This document shows, piece after piece, positions 42,519 to 51,730 of a stretch of DNA of 55,400 nucleotides. Each line of letters opens with the position of its first letter. The first letter of the stretch is position 1. Made by a program: the position numbers and the translations under genes. The stretch lies in assembly GCA_023251155.1 (NCBI GenBank), contig JAHEZH010000012.1, positions 2,398 to 57,797 on the forward strand, in the 5' to 3' direction. The notes under the pieces were generated by a model. That model searched no databases and had not been told where the DNA came from. It worked only from the letters and a program-made list of their open reading frames with translations. This DNA comes from Flammeovirgaceae bacterium. GTDB taxonomy: Bacteria; Bacteroidota; Bacteroidia; Cytophagales; Cyclobacteriaceae.

Positions 42519-44162
42519 ATGAAAAGCGTTTTTGTGCAATGGATATTTTTGTTGATCTGTGCTGTAGCGATATCGTGCAAGAACGATGAACCAGCTCCCG
42601 ATTCCGGAGCAAAAAATATCAGTCTGACGGATCTCAAATTGGATGGACGAGCATTCAGTTATACCTACTCAGGTACTTCAATTAACCCGGAAATGGTGTT
42701 TACCTTTTCTGAACCAATCGATCATACATCAGCACAAAGTGCATTTGTATTAGTGGACGCAGTTGGTAATGCTGCTTTGAATGTTACATTTAGCCATGGC
42801 GACAGTACTTTAACTGTACGTGCAGTTGCGCCATTAAAATACCTCACCAGTTACAGTTTTCAGGTCTCTTCTTCTCTTGCATCTACTACCGGTAAAAAAC
42901 TGGATAGCGATGTGTTGGTGAAAATTGTGACCACCTATAATCCTGCCGATAAATTCCCCCGCATTTCGGATAACGAGCTATTGGATCTCGTACAGAAACA
43001 AACATTGAAATATTTTTACGACTTCGCTCATCCCGTTAGTGGAATGGCACGCGAGCGTAATACAGCTGGCAATACGGTTACCAGTGGAGGTTCCGGTTTT
43101 GGAATCATGGCCCTTATTGTTGGTATGGAAAGAAATTTCATTTCCCGTTCCGATGGCATTAACCAGGCTAATAAAATGGTCACTTTCCTGGAGAAGGCTG
43201 ATCGCTTTCATGGAGTATGGTCACATTGGATTGATGGTAACACGGGAAAAGTGATTCCTTTCAGTACAAAGGACAATGGTGGTGATCTTGTTGAGACCTC
43301 TTTTCTGATTCAGGGCTTAATTACTTTCCGTCAATATTTACAACCCACCGATACTGTTGGAAACAACCTGATTAATCGTATCAACAAACTCTGGAATGAA
43401 GTAGAATGGGATTGGTATAGAAAGAATAATGAGAACGTGTTGTACTGGCACTGGTCACCCAACTACAACTGGGAGATGAACTTTCCCATGTATGGTTACT
43501 TTGAAGAGCAGATTACCTATTTTCTTGCAGCATCATCACCTACCCATTCGATACCCAAAATGGTCTACAGCAATGGCTATGGCAAGAATGGGAGTATAGT
43601 AAAGAACGCTACCTATTATGGCATCCGGCTTCCATTGGAAAGTCCATCGCCTTTGTTCTGGGTTCATTATTCTTACCTGGGGTTGAATCCTCACTTTAGT
43701 GATGAGTATGCCAACTATTGGGAACAAAATGTGAACGCTACATTGATAAATCGTGCCTACTGTATTGCCAATCCTAAGAAATATGTAGGATATGGCGAAT
43801 CCTGCTGGGGCTTAACTTCCAGTGACAACCAATCCGGCTATAATGCGCATTCCCCTTCCAATGATTTAGGGGTAATTACACCCACGGCTGCTTTATCCTC
43901 TTTTCCCTATACACCTAATGAATCCATGCAAGCCCTGAAATTTTTCTATTATACTCTCGGGGACAAATTATGGGGACAATATGGATTTTATGATTCATTT
44001 AACCTGACTACCGCGTGGACAGCGTCATCTACACTAGCCATTGATCAGGGCCCCATTATTGTGATGATTGAAAACCATCGGAGTAAATTATTGTGGAACC
44101 TGTTCATGTCAGCACCGGAAGTGCAACAAGGCATGACTAAACTGAATTTTACTAGTAACTAA
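42519..44162 (+). CDS. GH144 family endo-beta-1,2-glucanase (predicted)
   Basis: 547 aa. Lipobox ISC (Cys20) with CKNDEPAPD, probably surface or periplasmic. Residues about 30-145 form an Ig-like domain (FTFSEPIDHTSAQSAFVLVDAVGNAALNVTF) and the rest an (alpha/alpha) barrel: FPRISDNELLDLVQKQTLKYFYDFAHPVSGMARER, GFGIMALIVGMERNFISR, FHGVWSHWIDGNTGKVIPFSTKDNGGDLVETSFLIQGLI, VLYWHWSPNYNWEMNFPMYGYFEEQITYFLAA, and CWGLTSSDNQSGYNAHSP. This is the glucoamylase-like family now GH144, whose studied member from Chitinophaga pinensis cuts beta-1,2-glucan. The substrate call is from family knowledge. It sits between the SusCD block and a GH3 gene, 20 bases before the latter. Confidence 0.86.
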   Translation: MKSVFVQWIFLLICAVAISCKNDEPAPDSGAKNISLTDLKLDGRAFSYTYSGTSINPEMVFTFSEPIDHTSAQSAFVLVDAVGNAALNVTFSHGDSTLTVRAVAPLKYLTSYSFQVSSSLASTTGKKLDSDVLVKIVTTYNPADKFPRISDNELLDLVQKQTLKYFYDFAHPVSGMARERNTAGNTVTSGGSGFGIMALIVGMERNFISRSDGINQANKMVTFLEKADRFHGVWSHWIDGNTGKVIPFSTKDNGGDLVETSFLIQGLITFRQYLQPTDTVGNNLINRINKLWNEVEWDWYRKNNENVLYWHWSPNYNWEMNFPMYGYFEEQITYFLAASSPTHSIPKMVYSNGYGKNGSIVKNATYYGIRLPLESPSPLFWVHYSYLGLNPHFSDEYANYWEQNVNATLINRAYCIANPKKYVGYGESCWGLTSSDNQSGYNAHSPSNDLGVITPTAALSSFPYTPNESMQALKFFYYTLGDKLWGQYGFYDSFNLTTAWTASSTLAIDQGPIIVMIENHRSKLLWNLFMSAPEVQQGMTKLNFTSN

Positions 44163-44182
44163 GAACGTATAAAGTCACATTC

Positions 44183-46468
44183 ATGAAAGTATATCATTAC
44201 CTCGCGCTTGCTGTTGTTCTATTCTCTTGTTCAAAGACGAATGAACCTACGCAATCAACGATTGATCAGCGTGTGGATTCTGTATTGAGCCAGTTGACGC
44301 TTGACGAAAAGATTGGTCAGCTGAACCTTCCTTCTGCAGGTGCATTTACGACCGGGGAAGCAGAGAGTTCTGACATTGCAAAGAAAATAGAGCAGGGCCA
44401 GGTGGGTGGATTGTTCAACATAAAGACAGCCGCAAGTATTCGTGAGGTACAAAAGATTGCGGTAGAAAAAAGCCGTACTAAGATCCCGTTGCTTTTTGGT
44501 ATGGATGTGATTCATGGATATGAAAGTGTGTTTCCTATTCCGTTGGGATTGAGTTGCTCCTGGGATATGGCCCTGATTGAGCGCAGCGCACGCATTGCAG
44601 CAACGGAAGCCAGTGCGGATGGGATCAACTGGACGTTCTCACCGATGGTCGATGTGTCGCGCGATCCTCGCTGGGGCCGTATCTCTGAAGGTAATGGTGA
44701 AGATCCATTTATCGGTTCTGAAATAGCGAAGGCAATGGTGAGAGGTTACCAGGGAAAAGATTTTTCAGGTAATAACACTATTATGTCTTGTGTGAAACAT
44801 TATGCTCTCTATGGAGCGATTGAAGCAGGCCGTGATTACAATACGGTAGACATGAGTCACCAGCGGATGTATAACGAATACTTTCCTCCTTACAAAGCTG
44901 CCATTGACGCAGGTGCAGGCAGCATCATGGCATCGTTCAACGAAATAGACGGAGTGCCTGCCACTGCTAATAAATGGTTGCTCACCGATGTATTGCGCAA
45001 GGAATGGGGCTTCAACGGTTTTGTCGTTTCGGATTATACCGGCGTGAGTGAAATGATCGAACACGGTATTGGCGACTTGCAGACTGTATCAGCACGTGCA
45101 TTGGATGCAGGTTTGGATATGGATATGGTGAGCGAAGGATTTTTAACTACGCTTGCAAAATCAGTGAAGGATGGAAAGATCACGGAGAAGCAAATTGATG
45201 AAGCATGTCGCAGAATAGTGAAAGCCAAATTTGAACTGGGATTGTTTGATAACCCTTACAAATATTGCGATGAAAAAAGATCAAAGACTGAAATCTATAC
45301 TGCTGCGAATCGTGCCGAAGCAAGAAGTACTGCGGCGCAAAGTTTTGTGTTGCTGAAGAATGATAAAAATATATTACCATTAAAGAAATCAGGAACCATT
45401 GCATTGGTAGGACCCTTGGCCGATGCCAAAGAAAACATGACCGGTACATGGAGTGTGGCTGCACGGTTCAGTGAGTCGATTTCAGTTTTGAGTGGATTGC
45501 AAAAGGCGACCGAAGGAAAGGCAAAAGTAGTATATGCCAAGGGGGCAAACCTGGATGCCGATGAGGTACTGGAAACCAACTCCACTATGTTTGGCAAAGG
45601 ACTGCATCGCGATAAGCGATCATCGACTGAATTATTAAATGAAGCTGTGCGCATCGCGAAGGGTGCGGATGTCATTGTAGCGGCAGTAGGTGAAGCCGCC
45701 GAAATGAGTGGTGAAGCAGCCAGCCGTACAACGATTGAGATACCCGAAACACAGAAAGAATTGTTGAAGGCATTATTGAAAACGGGTAAGCCGGTGGTGC
45801 TGGTATTATTTACAGGAAGACCTCTCGTATTGAAATGGGAACAGGAGAATGTGCCGGCCATACTGAATACCTGGTTTGGCGGAAGTGAAGCGGGCGATGC
45901 CATTGCCGATGTGTTGTTCGGTGATGTGAACCCTTCCGGAAAGCTGACCACCACCTTTCCTCAGCACGTAGGCCAGGTGCCCATTTATTATGCGCATAAG
46001 AACACCGGCCGTCCGCTGGCAGAAGGTAAATGGTTTCAGAAATTCCGTTCGAATTACCTGGATGTTTCCAATGAACCTGTTTATCCATTTGGCTATGGCC
46101 TGAGCTATACGCAATTTGAATATGGAGAAATTCAGTTAAGTAAATCAAAAATGACAGCCGATGATTCGCTTCAGGCTTCGGTGACCGTTACGAATACCGG
46201 TGCACTGGAGGGCAAAGAAGTGGTACAGCTTTATATCCGTGATATGGTAGGCAGCGTAACGCGTCCCGTGAAAGAACTGAAGGGATTTCAAAAAATCACC
46301 TTGAAGCCGGGAGAATCAAAGCAAGTGACATTTACTATTGGCAAGAATCAATTGGGCTTCTATCACCAGGATTTAACCTGGGGGGCAGAACCCGGAGATT
46401 TTCAGGTGATGATCGGTGGAAATTCGAGGGATGTGAAGCAAGTTGTGTTTACATTGGCAGAAAATTAG
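44183..46468 (+). CDS. GH3 beta-glucosidase, lipoprotein, BglX-like
   Basis: 761 aa. Lipobox LFSC (Cys16). The two-domain GH3 fold is complete: LTLDEKIGQLNLPSAG, LLFGMDVIHGYESVFPIPLGL, the catalytic nucleophile Asp284 in GFVVSDYTGV, then the (alpha/beta)6 sandwich (LLKNDKNILPLKKSGTIALVGPLAD...VIVAAVGEAAEMSGEAASR) and a fibronectin-like C-terminal domain (ASVTVTNTGALEGKEVVQLYIRDMVGSVTRPVKELKGFQKITLKPGESK). It cuts terminal beta-linked glucose. In this locus it would finish oligosaccharides released by GH144; a GH3 from Bacteroides specific for beta-1,2 linkages is known. It begins 20 bases after GH144 and is the last gene of the PUL. Confidence 0.94.
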   Translation: MKVYHYLALAVVLFSCSKTNEPTQSTIDQRVDSVLSQLTLDEKIGQLNLPSAGAFTTGEAESSDIAKKIEQGQVGGLFNIKTAASIREVQKIAVEKSRTKIPLLFGMDVIHGYESVFPIPLGLSCSWDMALIERSARIAATEASADGINWTFSPMVDVSRDPRWGRISEGNGEDPFIGSEIAKAMVRGYQGKDFSGNNTIMSCVKHYALYGAIEAGRDYNTVDMSHQRMYNEYFPPYKAAIDAGAGSIMASFNEIDGVPATANKWLLTDVLRKEWGFNGFVVSDYTGVSEMIEHGIGDLQTVSARALDAGLDMDMVSEGFLTTLAKSVKDGKITEKQIDEACRRIVKAKFELGLFDNPYKYCDEKRSKTEIYTAANRAEARSTAAQSFVLLKNDKNILPLKKSGTIALVGPLADAKENMTGTWSVAARFSESISVLSGLQKATEGKAKVVYAKGANLDADEVLETNSTMFGKGLHRDKRSSTELLNEAVRIAKGADVIVAAVGEAAEMSGEAASRTTIEIPETQKELLKALLKTGKPVVLVLFTGRPLVLKWEQENVPAILNTWFGGSEAGDAIADVLFGDVNPSGKLTTTFPQHVGQVPIYYAHKNTGRPLAEGKWFQKFRSNYLDVSNEPVYPFGYGLSYTQFEYGEIQLSKSKMTADDSLQASVTVTNTGALEGKEVVQLYIRDMVGSVTRPVKELKGFQKITLKPGESKQVTFTIGKNQLGFYHQDLTWGAEPGDFQVMIGGNSRDVKQVVFTLAEN

Positions 46469-46594
46469 ATCCGGATTAGAATTCAATCTAAAGTCGTGAC
46501 CACGAGTGGATTGGAAGCTCTAAAGAAGGATATTTGTATCTATTTTTAGATCGAAGGGAAGAGTAGTGTTGTTGGAATTTAATCGTATATAAAA

Positions 46595-46825
46595 ATGAAC
46601 AATTTATTGGCTGGTGTACTGGTGCCTGTCGTTATCGGCATCAGTATTTTGTTGTCGCTTTACGCAAAGAAAAAAAAACCGACCAGGCAGTCGGCCTCGA
46701 TTGAGGTAAAGATGACCACCTCAAAAAAATATCCGGTAGCCCCGCGCCATACAGAGCGTTCTTCATCGGGTATCACGATCAGCAAGCCATCGCTTCAGAT
46801 ACGTATACCCAAGCTCATGAATTAA
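46595..46825 (+). CDS. Small single-pass membrane protein, unknown
   Basis: 76 aa, ATG with an A-rich leader. Residues 3-22 (NLLAGVLVPVVIGISILLSLY) form a membrane helix followed by a strongly basic tail (AKKKKPTRQSASIEVKMTTSKKYP). I do not recognise it. It follows the GH3 gene by 126 bases and precedes the HAD gene by about 100. Alternative: a chance ORF. Confidence 0.45.
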   Translation: MNNLLAGVLVPVVIGISILLSLYAKKKKPTRQSASIEVKMTTSKKYPVAPRHTERSSSGITISKPSLQIRIPKLMN

Positions 46826-46929
46826 TTCTTTATTGTTCGAGGGGTGGATGGATTTGCTTAAGTCATTAAGCAAACCGATAAACTTTGTTATTTGTCTGTA
46901 TTTTTGCTGCTCAACGAAGACCTGTATCT

Positions 46930-47583
46930 ATGAGCAAAGCCTTTCTTTTCGACCTTAACGGAACCATGATTGACGACATGCATTACCACCTGGATGTGTG
47001 GTACCACGTGCTGGTCCATCAATTGGGTGCTACACTTAGTCGCGAAGAAGTGCGCAGTCACATGTATGGAAAAAACGGAGAGCTGCTGGACAGGGTATTT
47101 GGACCGGGAAGTTTTACAGAGGAAGAAGTCGCCCGGATTTCGCACGACAAAGAAGTGCAATATCAAGCCATCTATCAACCCCATCTTCATTTAATAGAAG
47201 GTCTTCCTGCAGTATTGGCGCGTGCAAAAAGCAACCAGGTCAAGATGGCGATTGGTTCAGCGGCCATTCCTTTCAATATTGATTTCGTACTCGATAATTT
47301 GAATATCCGCCATTACTTTGATGCGATAGTGAGTGCAGATGATGTTACGTTGAGTAAACCTCATCCGGAAGTTTTTTTGAAGGGTGCCCATCTGCTCCAC
47401 ACTGCTCCCTCTGACTGTGTTGTATTTGAAGATGCACCCAAAGGAGTGGAAGCTGCACATCGTGCGGGTATGAAAGCAGTAGCCATCACCACACTGCACA
47501 CACCTGAAGAATTCGGAGATCTTTCTAACATTCTTTTCTTTATTAAGGATTATACCGATCCACGCCTGGCTACTTTATTTTAA
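46930..47583 (+). CDS. HAD-family hydrolase, beta-phosphoglucomutase-like, DxN variant
   Basis: 217 aa from ATG 46930; an ATG at 46885 would add 15 residues. Motif I is FDLNGTM: nucleophile Asp8 followed by Asn10 where HAD phosphatases and mutases have Asp as acid/base. Motif II is GSA (IGSAA) and motif III/IV are LSKPHPEVFL and VVFEDAPKGVEAAHRAGMKAVAIT, complete. The four-helix cap lies at about 14-80. Overall closest to beta-phosphoglucomutase and related sugar-phosphate phosphatases. Known enzymes use the second Asp as general acid/base, so Asn may slow catalysis or change it. The gene is just past the glucan locus but an intervening small gene and 100-base gaps make operon membership unsure. 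Confidence 0.88.
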   Translation: MSKAFLFDLNGTMIDDMHYHLDVWYHVLVHQLGATLSREEVRSHMYGKNGELLDRVFGPGSFTEEEVARISHDKEVQYQAIYQPHLHLIEGLPAVLARAKSNQVKMAIGSAAIPFNIDFVLDNLNIRHYFDAIVSADDVTLSKPHPEVFLKGAHLLHTAPSDCVVFEDAPKGVEAAHRAGMKAVAITTLHTPEEFGDLSNILFFIKDYTDPRLATLF

Positions 47584-47939
47584 CCGCAGACGGTTTTTTA
47601 GCCTCCAATTTTAATTTGGCCTCGTATCACCACAACGCCTTTCCAATCAGGTCTTCATCTGGTTTTGGTTTTTTATGGATGGAGATTTAAAAATGAATAG
47701 CTGTTTGTTCTGTCAGGGATAGCCGTATCCGGGTACGCTTTTCTGCCACTTTTAAAATTTTCTTTAGGTGGAAAGAACTTCTCAAGGAGACTATTACGTT
47801 TTCCTACTGAAAATGGATCTGAATCAGGTCAATGATACTTCCAAAAGTGGGAGAGTGGTGTGTAGCAGGAGGGAAGTTCTACAGCGTTGAATAGTCGCTT
47901 GTCCTTTTTATGGGCAAGGGTTAGTAATTAATAATAGCT
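47584..47939. other. Intergenic stretch, no gene seen
   Basis: 356 bases between the HAD gene and the isochorismatase-like gene. The only structure noted is a loose inverted pair, CCACTTTT (47746-47753) and AAAAGTGG (47843-47850), 89 bases apart. No reading frame of note and no strong terminator. Confidence 0.5.
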
Positions 47940-48521
47940 ATGGAAATCACAATGCAAGACAAGCCTGCCCTGGTGCTGGTGGCGCTTCAAAAAGGTTTTG
48001 ATGAAGTGGATTACTGGGGTATTCGTAACAACCCCGATGCAGAAGACAACGCGCGTAAACTGTTGCAGATATGGCGTGCCAAAGGATGGCCGTTATTTCA
48101 CCTGCAACATGCACCACCCGATCCGGCTTCTCCTTTACAACAAGGAAAGGAAGGCCATGAGTTTAAAGATGAAGTCACTCCGGAAGAGGGAGAGCACGTC
48201 ATCACACAAAATATCAAGAGTCAGGTGGGCACTGCGGAGTTGAGAAAAGAACTCCATGAAGCCGGTATAAAGAAAATTGTTTTCATCGGCATGTCTACGG
48301 ATCAGTGTGTCTCATCTACGGTACGGATGGCATTTCATTACGGGTATGACGCGTACGTGGTGTACGATGCTACCGCAACTTTTGGGAAACCCAATCCTGT
48401 GATCAGTGAACGCATGTTTTCAGCCGAACTGATTCACGATACTGCTCTTGCCAGTTTGAAAGATGAATTTGCATCGGTAGTGATGACCGATGAACTGATC
48501 CGCGCGATCAACGAAAATTAA
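47940..48521 (+). CDS. Isochorismatase-like cysteine hydrolase, active-site degenerate
   Basis: 193 aa, cytoplasmic. The fold and subfamily (related to streptothricin hydrolase) are clear: GFDEVDYWGIRNNPDAEDNARKLLQIW, FHLQHAPPDPASPLQQGKEGHEFK, IGMSTDQCVSSTVRMAFHYGYDAYVVYDATATF. The nucleophile Cys123 remains. The catalytic Asp normally in VIDVQ is Ala15 here (LVLVALQKGF), and the usual Lys before the SxxxGT segment is Gln (VITQNIKSQVGT). Two of three catalytic residues are lost, so the normal amidohydrolase reaction is unlikely. It could bind a ligand or work by another mechanism. It stands alone. Confidence 0.85.
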   Translation: MEITMQDKPALVLVALQKGFDEVDYWGIRNNPDAEDNARKLLQIWRAKGWPLFHLQHAPPDPASPLQQGKEGHEFKDEVTPEEGEHVITQNIKSQVGTAELRKELHEAGIKKIVFIGMSTDQCVSSTVRMAFHYGYDAYVVYDATATFGKPNPVISERMFSAELIHDTALASLKDEFASVVMTDELIRAINEN

Positions 48522-48569
48522 ATGAGTGGAAGAAGTACGTTTCTATGCGGCACCAGCAATGCAAGAGTG

Positions 48570-49037
48570 TTACCTTACTTCCTTTTTGAGTTTACGAAAC
48601 TGCCATGGTGCAACGGCATTGGCATGTATCCACAAACCCTTTTTTGCCTTTCGTGCGTTGCTTTCAATAACATCCCATTCCGGGTTGCGGTCGTAGGGCT
48701 TGTAGTGCCAGGCAAGACCTGCATGCAATAACGCTTCATTTACATTTACTTTATTCATGGTGACCACACCAATGGTACGCCCGTATTGGTCCATGTTTTT
48801 TTGTTTGACGAATACCTGCCTGTCAAAGATCAGGTCGGCAAGGAATTTCCTGGCGACCACGCCAAAGTCCTGTGTTTTTTCAGGACAGTCAATACCATAG
48901 AGTCGTACGCGTATTCTTTTTTTGGAGTCGGTGAGTAGGGTGAAGGTATCTCCATCCGCAACAGCAACCACTTTGCCACTGAGCTGTGCAAATGAAGAAA
49001 AGGCAATCAGAAAGAGAGAAACAGTTAATAGGCGCAT
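48570..49037 (-). CDS. Secreted thermonuclease (SNase-like)
   Basis: 155 aa from ATG 49037 (MRLLTVSLFLIAFSSFAQ is a clear signal peptide; an upstream ATG at 49112 would add 25 residues). Cleaves DNA and RNA with calcium. The OB-fold and catalytic residues are present: GKVVAVADGDTFTLL, RVRLYGIDCPEK (catalytic Arg and Glu), and MDQYGRTIGVV (second Arg). Typical length for secreted SNases. It is convergent with the preceding gene and separate from neighbours. It could degrade extracellular DNA for nutrient or biofilm purposes. Confidence 0.9.
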   Translation of the reverse strand: MRLLTVSLFLIAFSSFAQLSGKVVAVADGDTFTLLTDSKKRIRVRLYGIDCPEKTQDFGVVARKFLADLIFDRQVFVKQKNMDQYGRTIGVVTMNKVNVNEALLHAGLAWHYKPYDRNPEWDVIESNARKAKKGLWIHANAVAPWQFRKLKKEVR

Positions 49038-49167
49038 CCTTATTTTTAAATTCAGGGTGAAAGATACCGATGTAGGAGAGATCATCGTCTGATTGTAGCG
49101 CGAATTACTCAATCATGCTGGTCTGTCCTTTTACCCATTGAGAGTAACCACTAATGGCTTATCGGTC

Positions 49168-49842
49168 ATGAAAATGTCTTACTATTCTATGATTGCATTG
49201 CTGCTGTGCCTATGGGGTGCAGGTGCTCAATGTCAGAACAACTACCTGCTGAACTTTACGCATAAGGATTCCCGTAGCTCAGAAAGTGTTTATTTTTACC
49301 TGGAAGAACTTCAGGCTCCGTACATGAAAGGGCGTATGGATGTGATTGTTTTGGATGATGCTTTTTATCGCATACACTTTCTTCGCCTGAGTGAACCGTC
49401 TGCCTCCTCGTACCTGGGCTGCAGCAAATATGCCGATCAGGCCATGGGTGAATTGCTTAGTATTCGTCAGCTTCTTACTGAACCGGTGCTTTACACGATC
49501 GACCAGAAACAACAGGCAATTGAAACCCAGTGTATCGCACTGCTGGAGAATAAGGGTCGTCCGAATTCAGTTTTCGCGATGGATCTAAACTCTTCCGATC
49601 GCATAAAGATGGTAGGTGTCCATTTCGATTTGTGTAATTGTAGAGTGAGTGGACCGTCTTTTTCTCCGCTCACGGATACGCTTGCAATGGTACGCACCAT
49701 ACGACAAACCACCCTCTTTTCAGCAGCCGAAAAGAGGTATTGGAAAGAGCATATTCATCTCGTGCTGGAGAATGCTTTTGTCAAAAACTGCCTTCCTCTG
49801 CCGGATCGGTTGGATAAAGTATACCAGGCCAGCCGCGAGTAG
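49168..49842 (+). CDS. Secreted protein of unknown function
   Basis: 224 aa from ATG 49168 (MKMSYYSMIALLLCLWGAGAQCQ is a good signal peptide). A TTG at 49138 gives an extra 10 residues without signal character. The mature part is of mixed alpha/beta character with several Cys (ACQ, LGC, CNC, KNC) that could form disulphides in the periplasm. I do not recognise a family. It is divergent from the thermonuclease across 130 bases. Confidence 0.65.
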   Translation: MKMSYYSMIALLLCLWGAGAQCQNNYLLNFTHKDSRSSESVYFYLEELQAPYMKGRMDVIVLDDAFYRIHFLRLSEPSASSYLGCSKYADQAMGELLSIRQLLTEPVLYTIDQKQQAIETQCIALLENKGRPNSVFAMDLNSSDRIKMVGVHFDLCNCRVSGPSFSPLTDTLAMVRTIRQTTLFSAAEKRYWKEHIHLVLENAFVKNCLPLPDRLDKVYQASRE

Positions 49843-49988
49843 TATAGTGAGCCTTCACCAATATTAACTTCATCGGCAAAAAGTACTGTCCAAAGAAAAA
49901 AAGGCTCATGAAAACGTTCGCACCAATGAATACATATTGCATCTGATCTTCTGAATTTGAATATTGTATGGTCAAAATTTTTTAAACT

Positions 49989-50195
49989 ATGCATGAACTC
50001 ATTGACCGTACCCATTGTGCTGCCTGCTTGTCTAAAGAACATAATCTGGGTCCTATCGAATTGAGAAGCACCGGGCTTTCACCGGAATACAACGTGATGA
50101 AAGAGGGTGCGTTGATTGGAACGGTATCCATCTTCACGGTAGAAGATGAGGAGGAAAAAGTGCAGGTGCACATAGGCAAGTATTTGCCTTGTTAA
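49989..50195 (+). CDS. Small CxxC protein, unknown
   Basis: 68 aa: a CxxC pair (HCAACLSKEH) near the N terminus and a final Cys, then IELRSTGLSPEYNVMKEGALIGTVSIFTVEDEEEKVQVHIGKYLPC. The strand pattern is protein-like and two ATG starts are available. It could be a small metal- or redox-binding protein. Alternative: a chance ORF, since the flanks carry no clear expression signal. Confidence 0.45.
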   Translation: MHELIDRTHCAACLSKEHNLGPIELRSTGLSPEYNVMKEGALIGTVSIFTVEDEEEKVQVHIGKYLPC

Positions 50196-50239
50196 GGGCT
50201 AAACTCAGAGGAAAATCCACGGGTAGGATACAAGCCGCC

Positions 50240-50671
50240 TTACCGGATGTTATTTTTTTGTTCGTTATAAAATTCGTTGATATCGTATTTCAGGAATTTC
50301 AGCAGTAATTGGTCAATTTCCTGGATCATCCCGTCATCGGTATTGGCTTTCTTCAGAAATTCATTGGCGCCCAGTTTTAGATAAGTGTCCTTATCGGCAC
50401 CGTAGATAGTGGAGGAATACATCACGACAGGCACTCCCGCCAGCTTTTTATTTCTTCTGATCAGGAGAAGCGTTTCTTTTCCATTTTGCTTAGGCATATT
50501 GATATCCAGGAAGATGATACCCGGAATGGTAGTGGTTTCTTCTAAAAAGGACAGGGCCGTTTTAGAATCGGAAAAAGACGCTACTACATAGGCTGGATAA
50601 AGGCGAGTGATTGCTTCCTGAAAGAGGGCAAGGTCATCTAAATCGTCATCAATGTGTATAATGGTTTTCAA
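50240..50671 (-). CDS. Single-domain response regulator (receiver only), TTG start
   Basis: 143 aa. Receiver domain with IIHIDDDLDDL acidic pair, phospho-acceptor Asp56 in IIFLDINMPKQNG, YSST in the switch position and Lys in FLKKAN. No output domain. The only usable start is TTG at 50671, with an in-frame stop further upstream and no ATG before the fold begins. Like the receiver at 30021-30428 it is orphaned from a kinase. It is monocistronic. Confidence 0.9.
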   Translation of the reverse strand: MKTIIHIDDDLDDLALFQEAITRLYPAYVVASFSDSKTALSFLEETTTIPGIIFLDINMPKQNGKETLLLIRRNKKLAGVPVVMYSSTIYGADKDTYLKLGANEFLKKANTDDGMIQEIDQLLLKFLKYDINEFYNEQKNNIR

Positions 50672-50768
50672 TTTTGTGGAGGCTATAGGGCTAAAACGAT
50701 GCGTTACTCACTTTCAGTATCCAATAGCATGATAGAAAAATGGCGTGCCAGTGTGGGGATAATCCAGG

Positions 50769-51665
50769 TCAATTCAGATTCCGATACCCCACAGGGGTGT
50801 GACCCACGTGCTGTTTAAACAATCGGGTAAAGTGTTGCGGATATTTAAAACCTAGTGAGTAGGCCAGTTCGCTGATGGTTTTATGATCATCAAACATGCG
50901 TTCTTTGGCGACCTCGATTACTTTGGACTGGATGTATTCCAGTGCTGACCGGCCTGTCTCTTTCCTGATTAAATCCCCGAAGTAGTTCGCGGATAAGTTT
51001 AATTCACCGGCACACCAGCCCACCGAAGGTAATCCCTCTGTAGCGGGCCTGTCCGATTGAAAGTATTCATTGAGCAATGTTTCGAAACGTTCCAATATGC
51101 CTTTATGCGGAGTGTCACGTGTAATGAATTGCCGGTCGTAAAAACGGATGCAGTAGTTCAGAAACAATTCGATCGTAGAGACAATCAACATTTTACTGTG
51201 TTTGTCAATGGCATGCTCTAATTCATACTGGATTTTGGAAAAGCAATCCACCACCAGTTGACGCTCTTTGTCAGAAAGATGAAGGGCCTCGTTTACATCG
51301 TACGAAAAAAAGGAGTAATGGTGAATGTGTTTTCCGAGTGAAGTTCCTTGGATCATATCGGGATGAAACAAGAGGGCCCATCCTTTAGGCTCGATTTTTT
51401 TTACATTAGGTAGTACCCCCATAATCTGACCGGGCGCAATGAATACCAATGTGCCGTCCTGGTAGTCATAATGACTACGACCGTACTTCAGTTCCCCGCA
51501 GTTAAGCTCTTTTAAATACACCGCATATACTCCGAAATTAAAAGTGCGGGCTGGCATAGGTTGAGCCTTTGATAAATCGAGAACGGTAACTAATGGATGT
51601 AGCGTTGGCACTCCACGCAAGGTGTTGTATCCGGTGACACTGTCGATTTTGACGATCTCTTCCAT
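50769..51665 (-). CDS. AraC-family transcriptional regulator
   Basis: 298 aa. The C-terminal 100 residues form the double helix-turn-helix of AraC/XylS: GWCAGELNLSANYFGDLIRKETGRSALEYIQSKVIEVAKERMFDDHKTISELAYSLGFKYPQHFTRLFKQHVGHTPVGYR. The N-terminal part (about 35-160) is a cupin-like ligand domain (YQDGTLVFIAPGQIMGVLP). It diverges from the aldo/keto reductase at 51866, and the 200-base gap holds two decamer repeats spaced 21 bases, as expected for an AraC-type site. It probably controls that gene. Confidence 0.93.
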   Translation of the reverse strand: MEEIVKIDSVTGYNTLRGVPTLHPLVTVLDLSKAQPMPARTFNFGVYAVYLKELNCGELKYGRSHYDYQDGTLVFIAPGQIMGVLPNVKKIEPKGWALLFHPDMIQGTSLGKHIHHYSFFSYDVNEALHLSDKERQLVVDCFSKIQYELEHAIDKHSKMLIVSTIELFLNYCIRFYDRQFITRDTPHKGILERFETLLNEYFQSDRPATEGLPSVGWCAGELNLSANYFGDLIRKETGRSALEYIQSKVIEVAKERMFDDHKTISELAYSLGFKYPQHFTRLFKQHVGHTPVGYRNLN

Positions 51666-51730
51666 ACTACTCTTGTTTTCTGAAACAAATGTAGGGTTTT
51701 AAGGTCGGCCGTAGCTGTGCCGGAGGTCCG

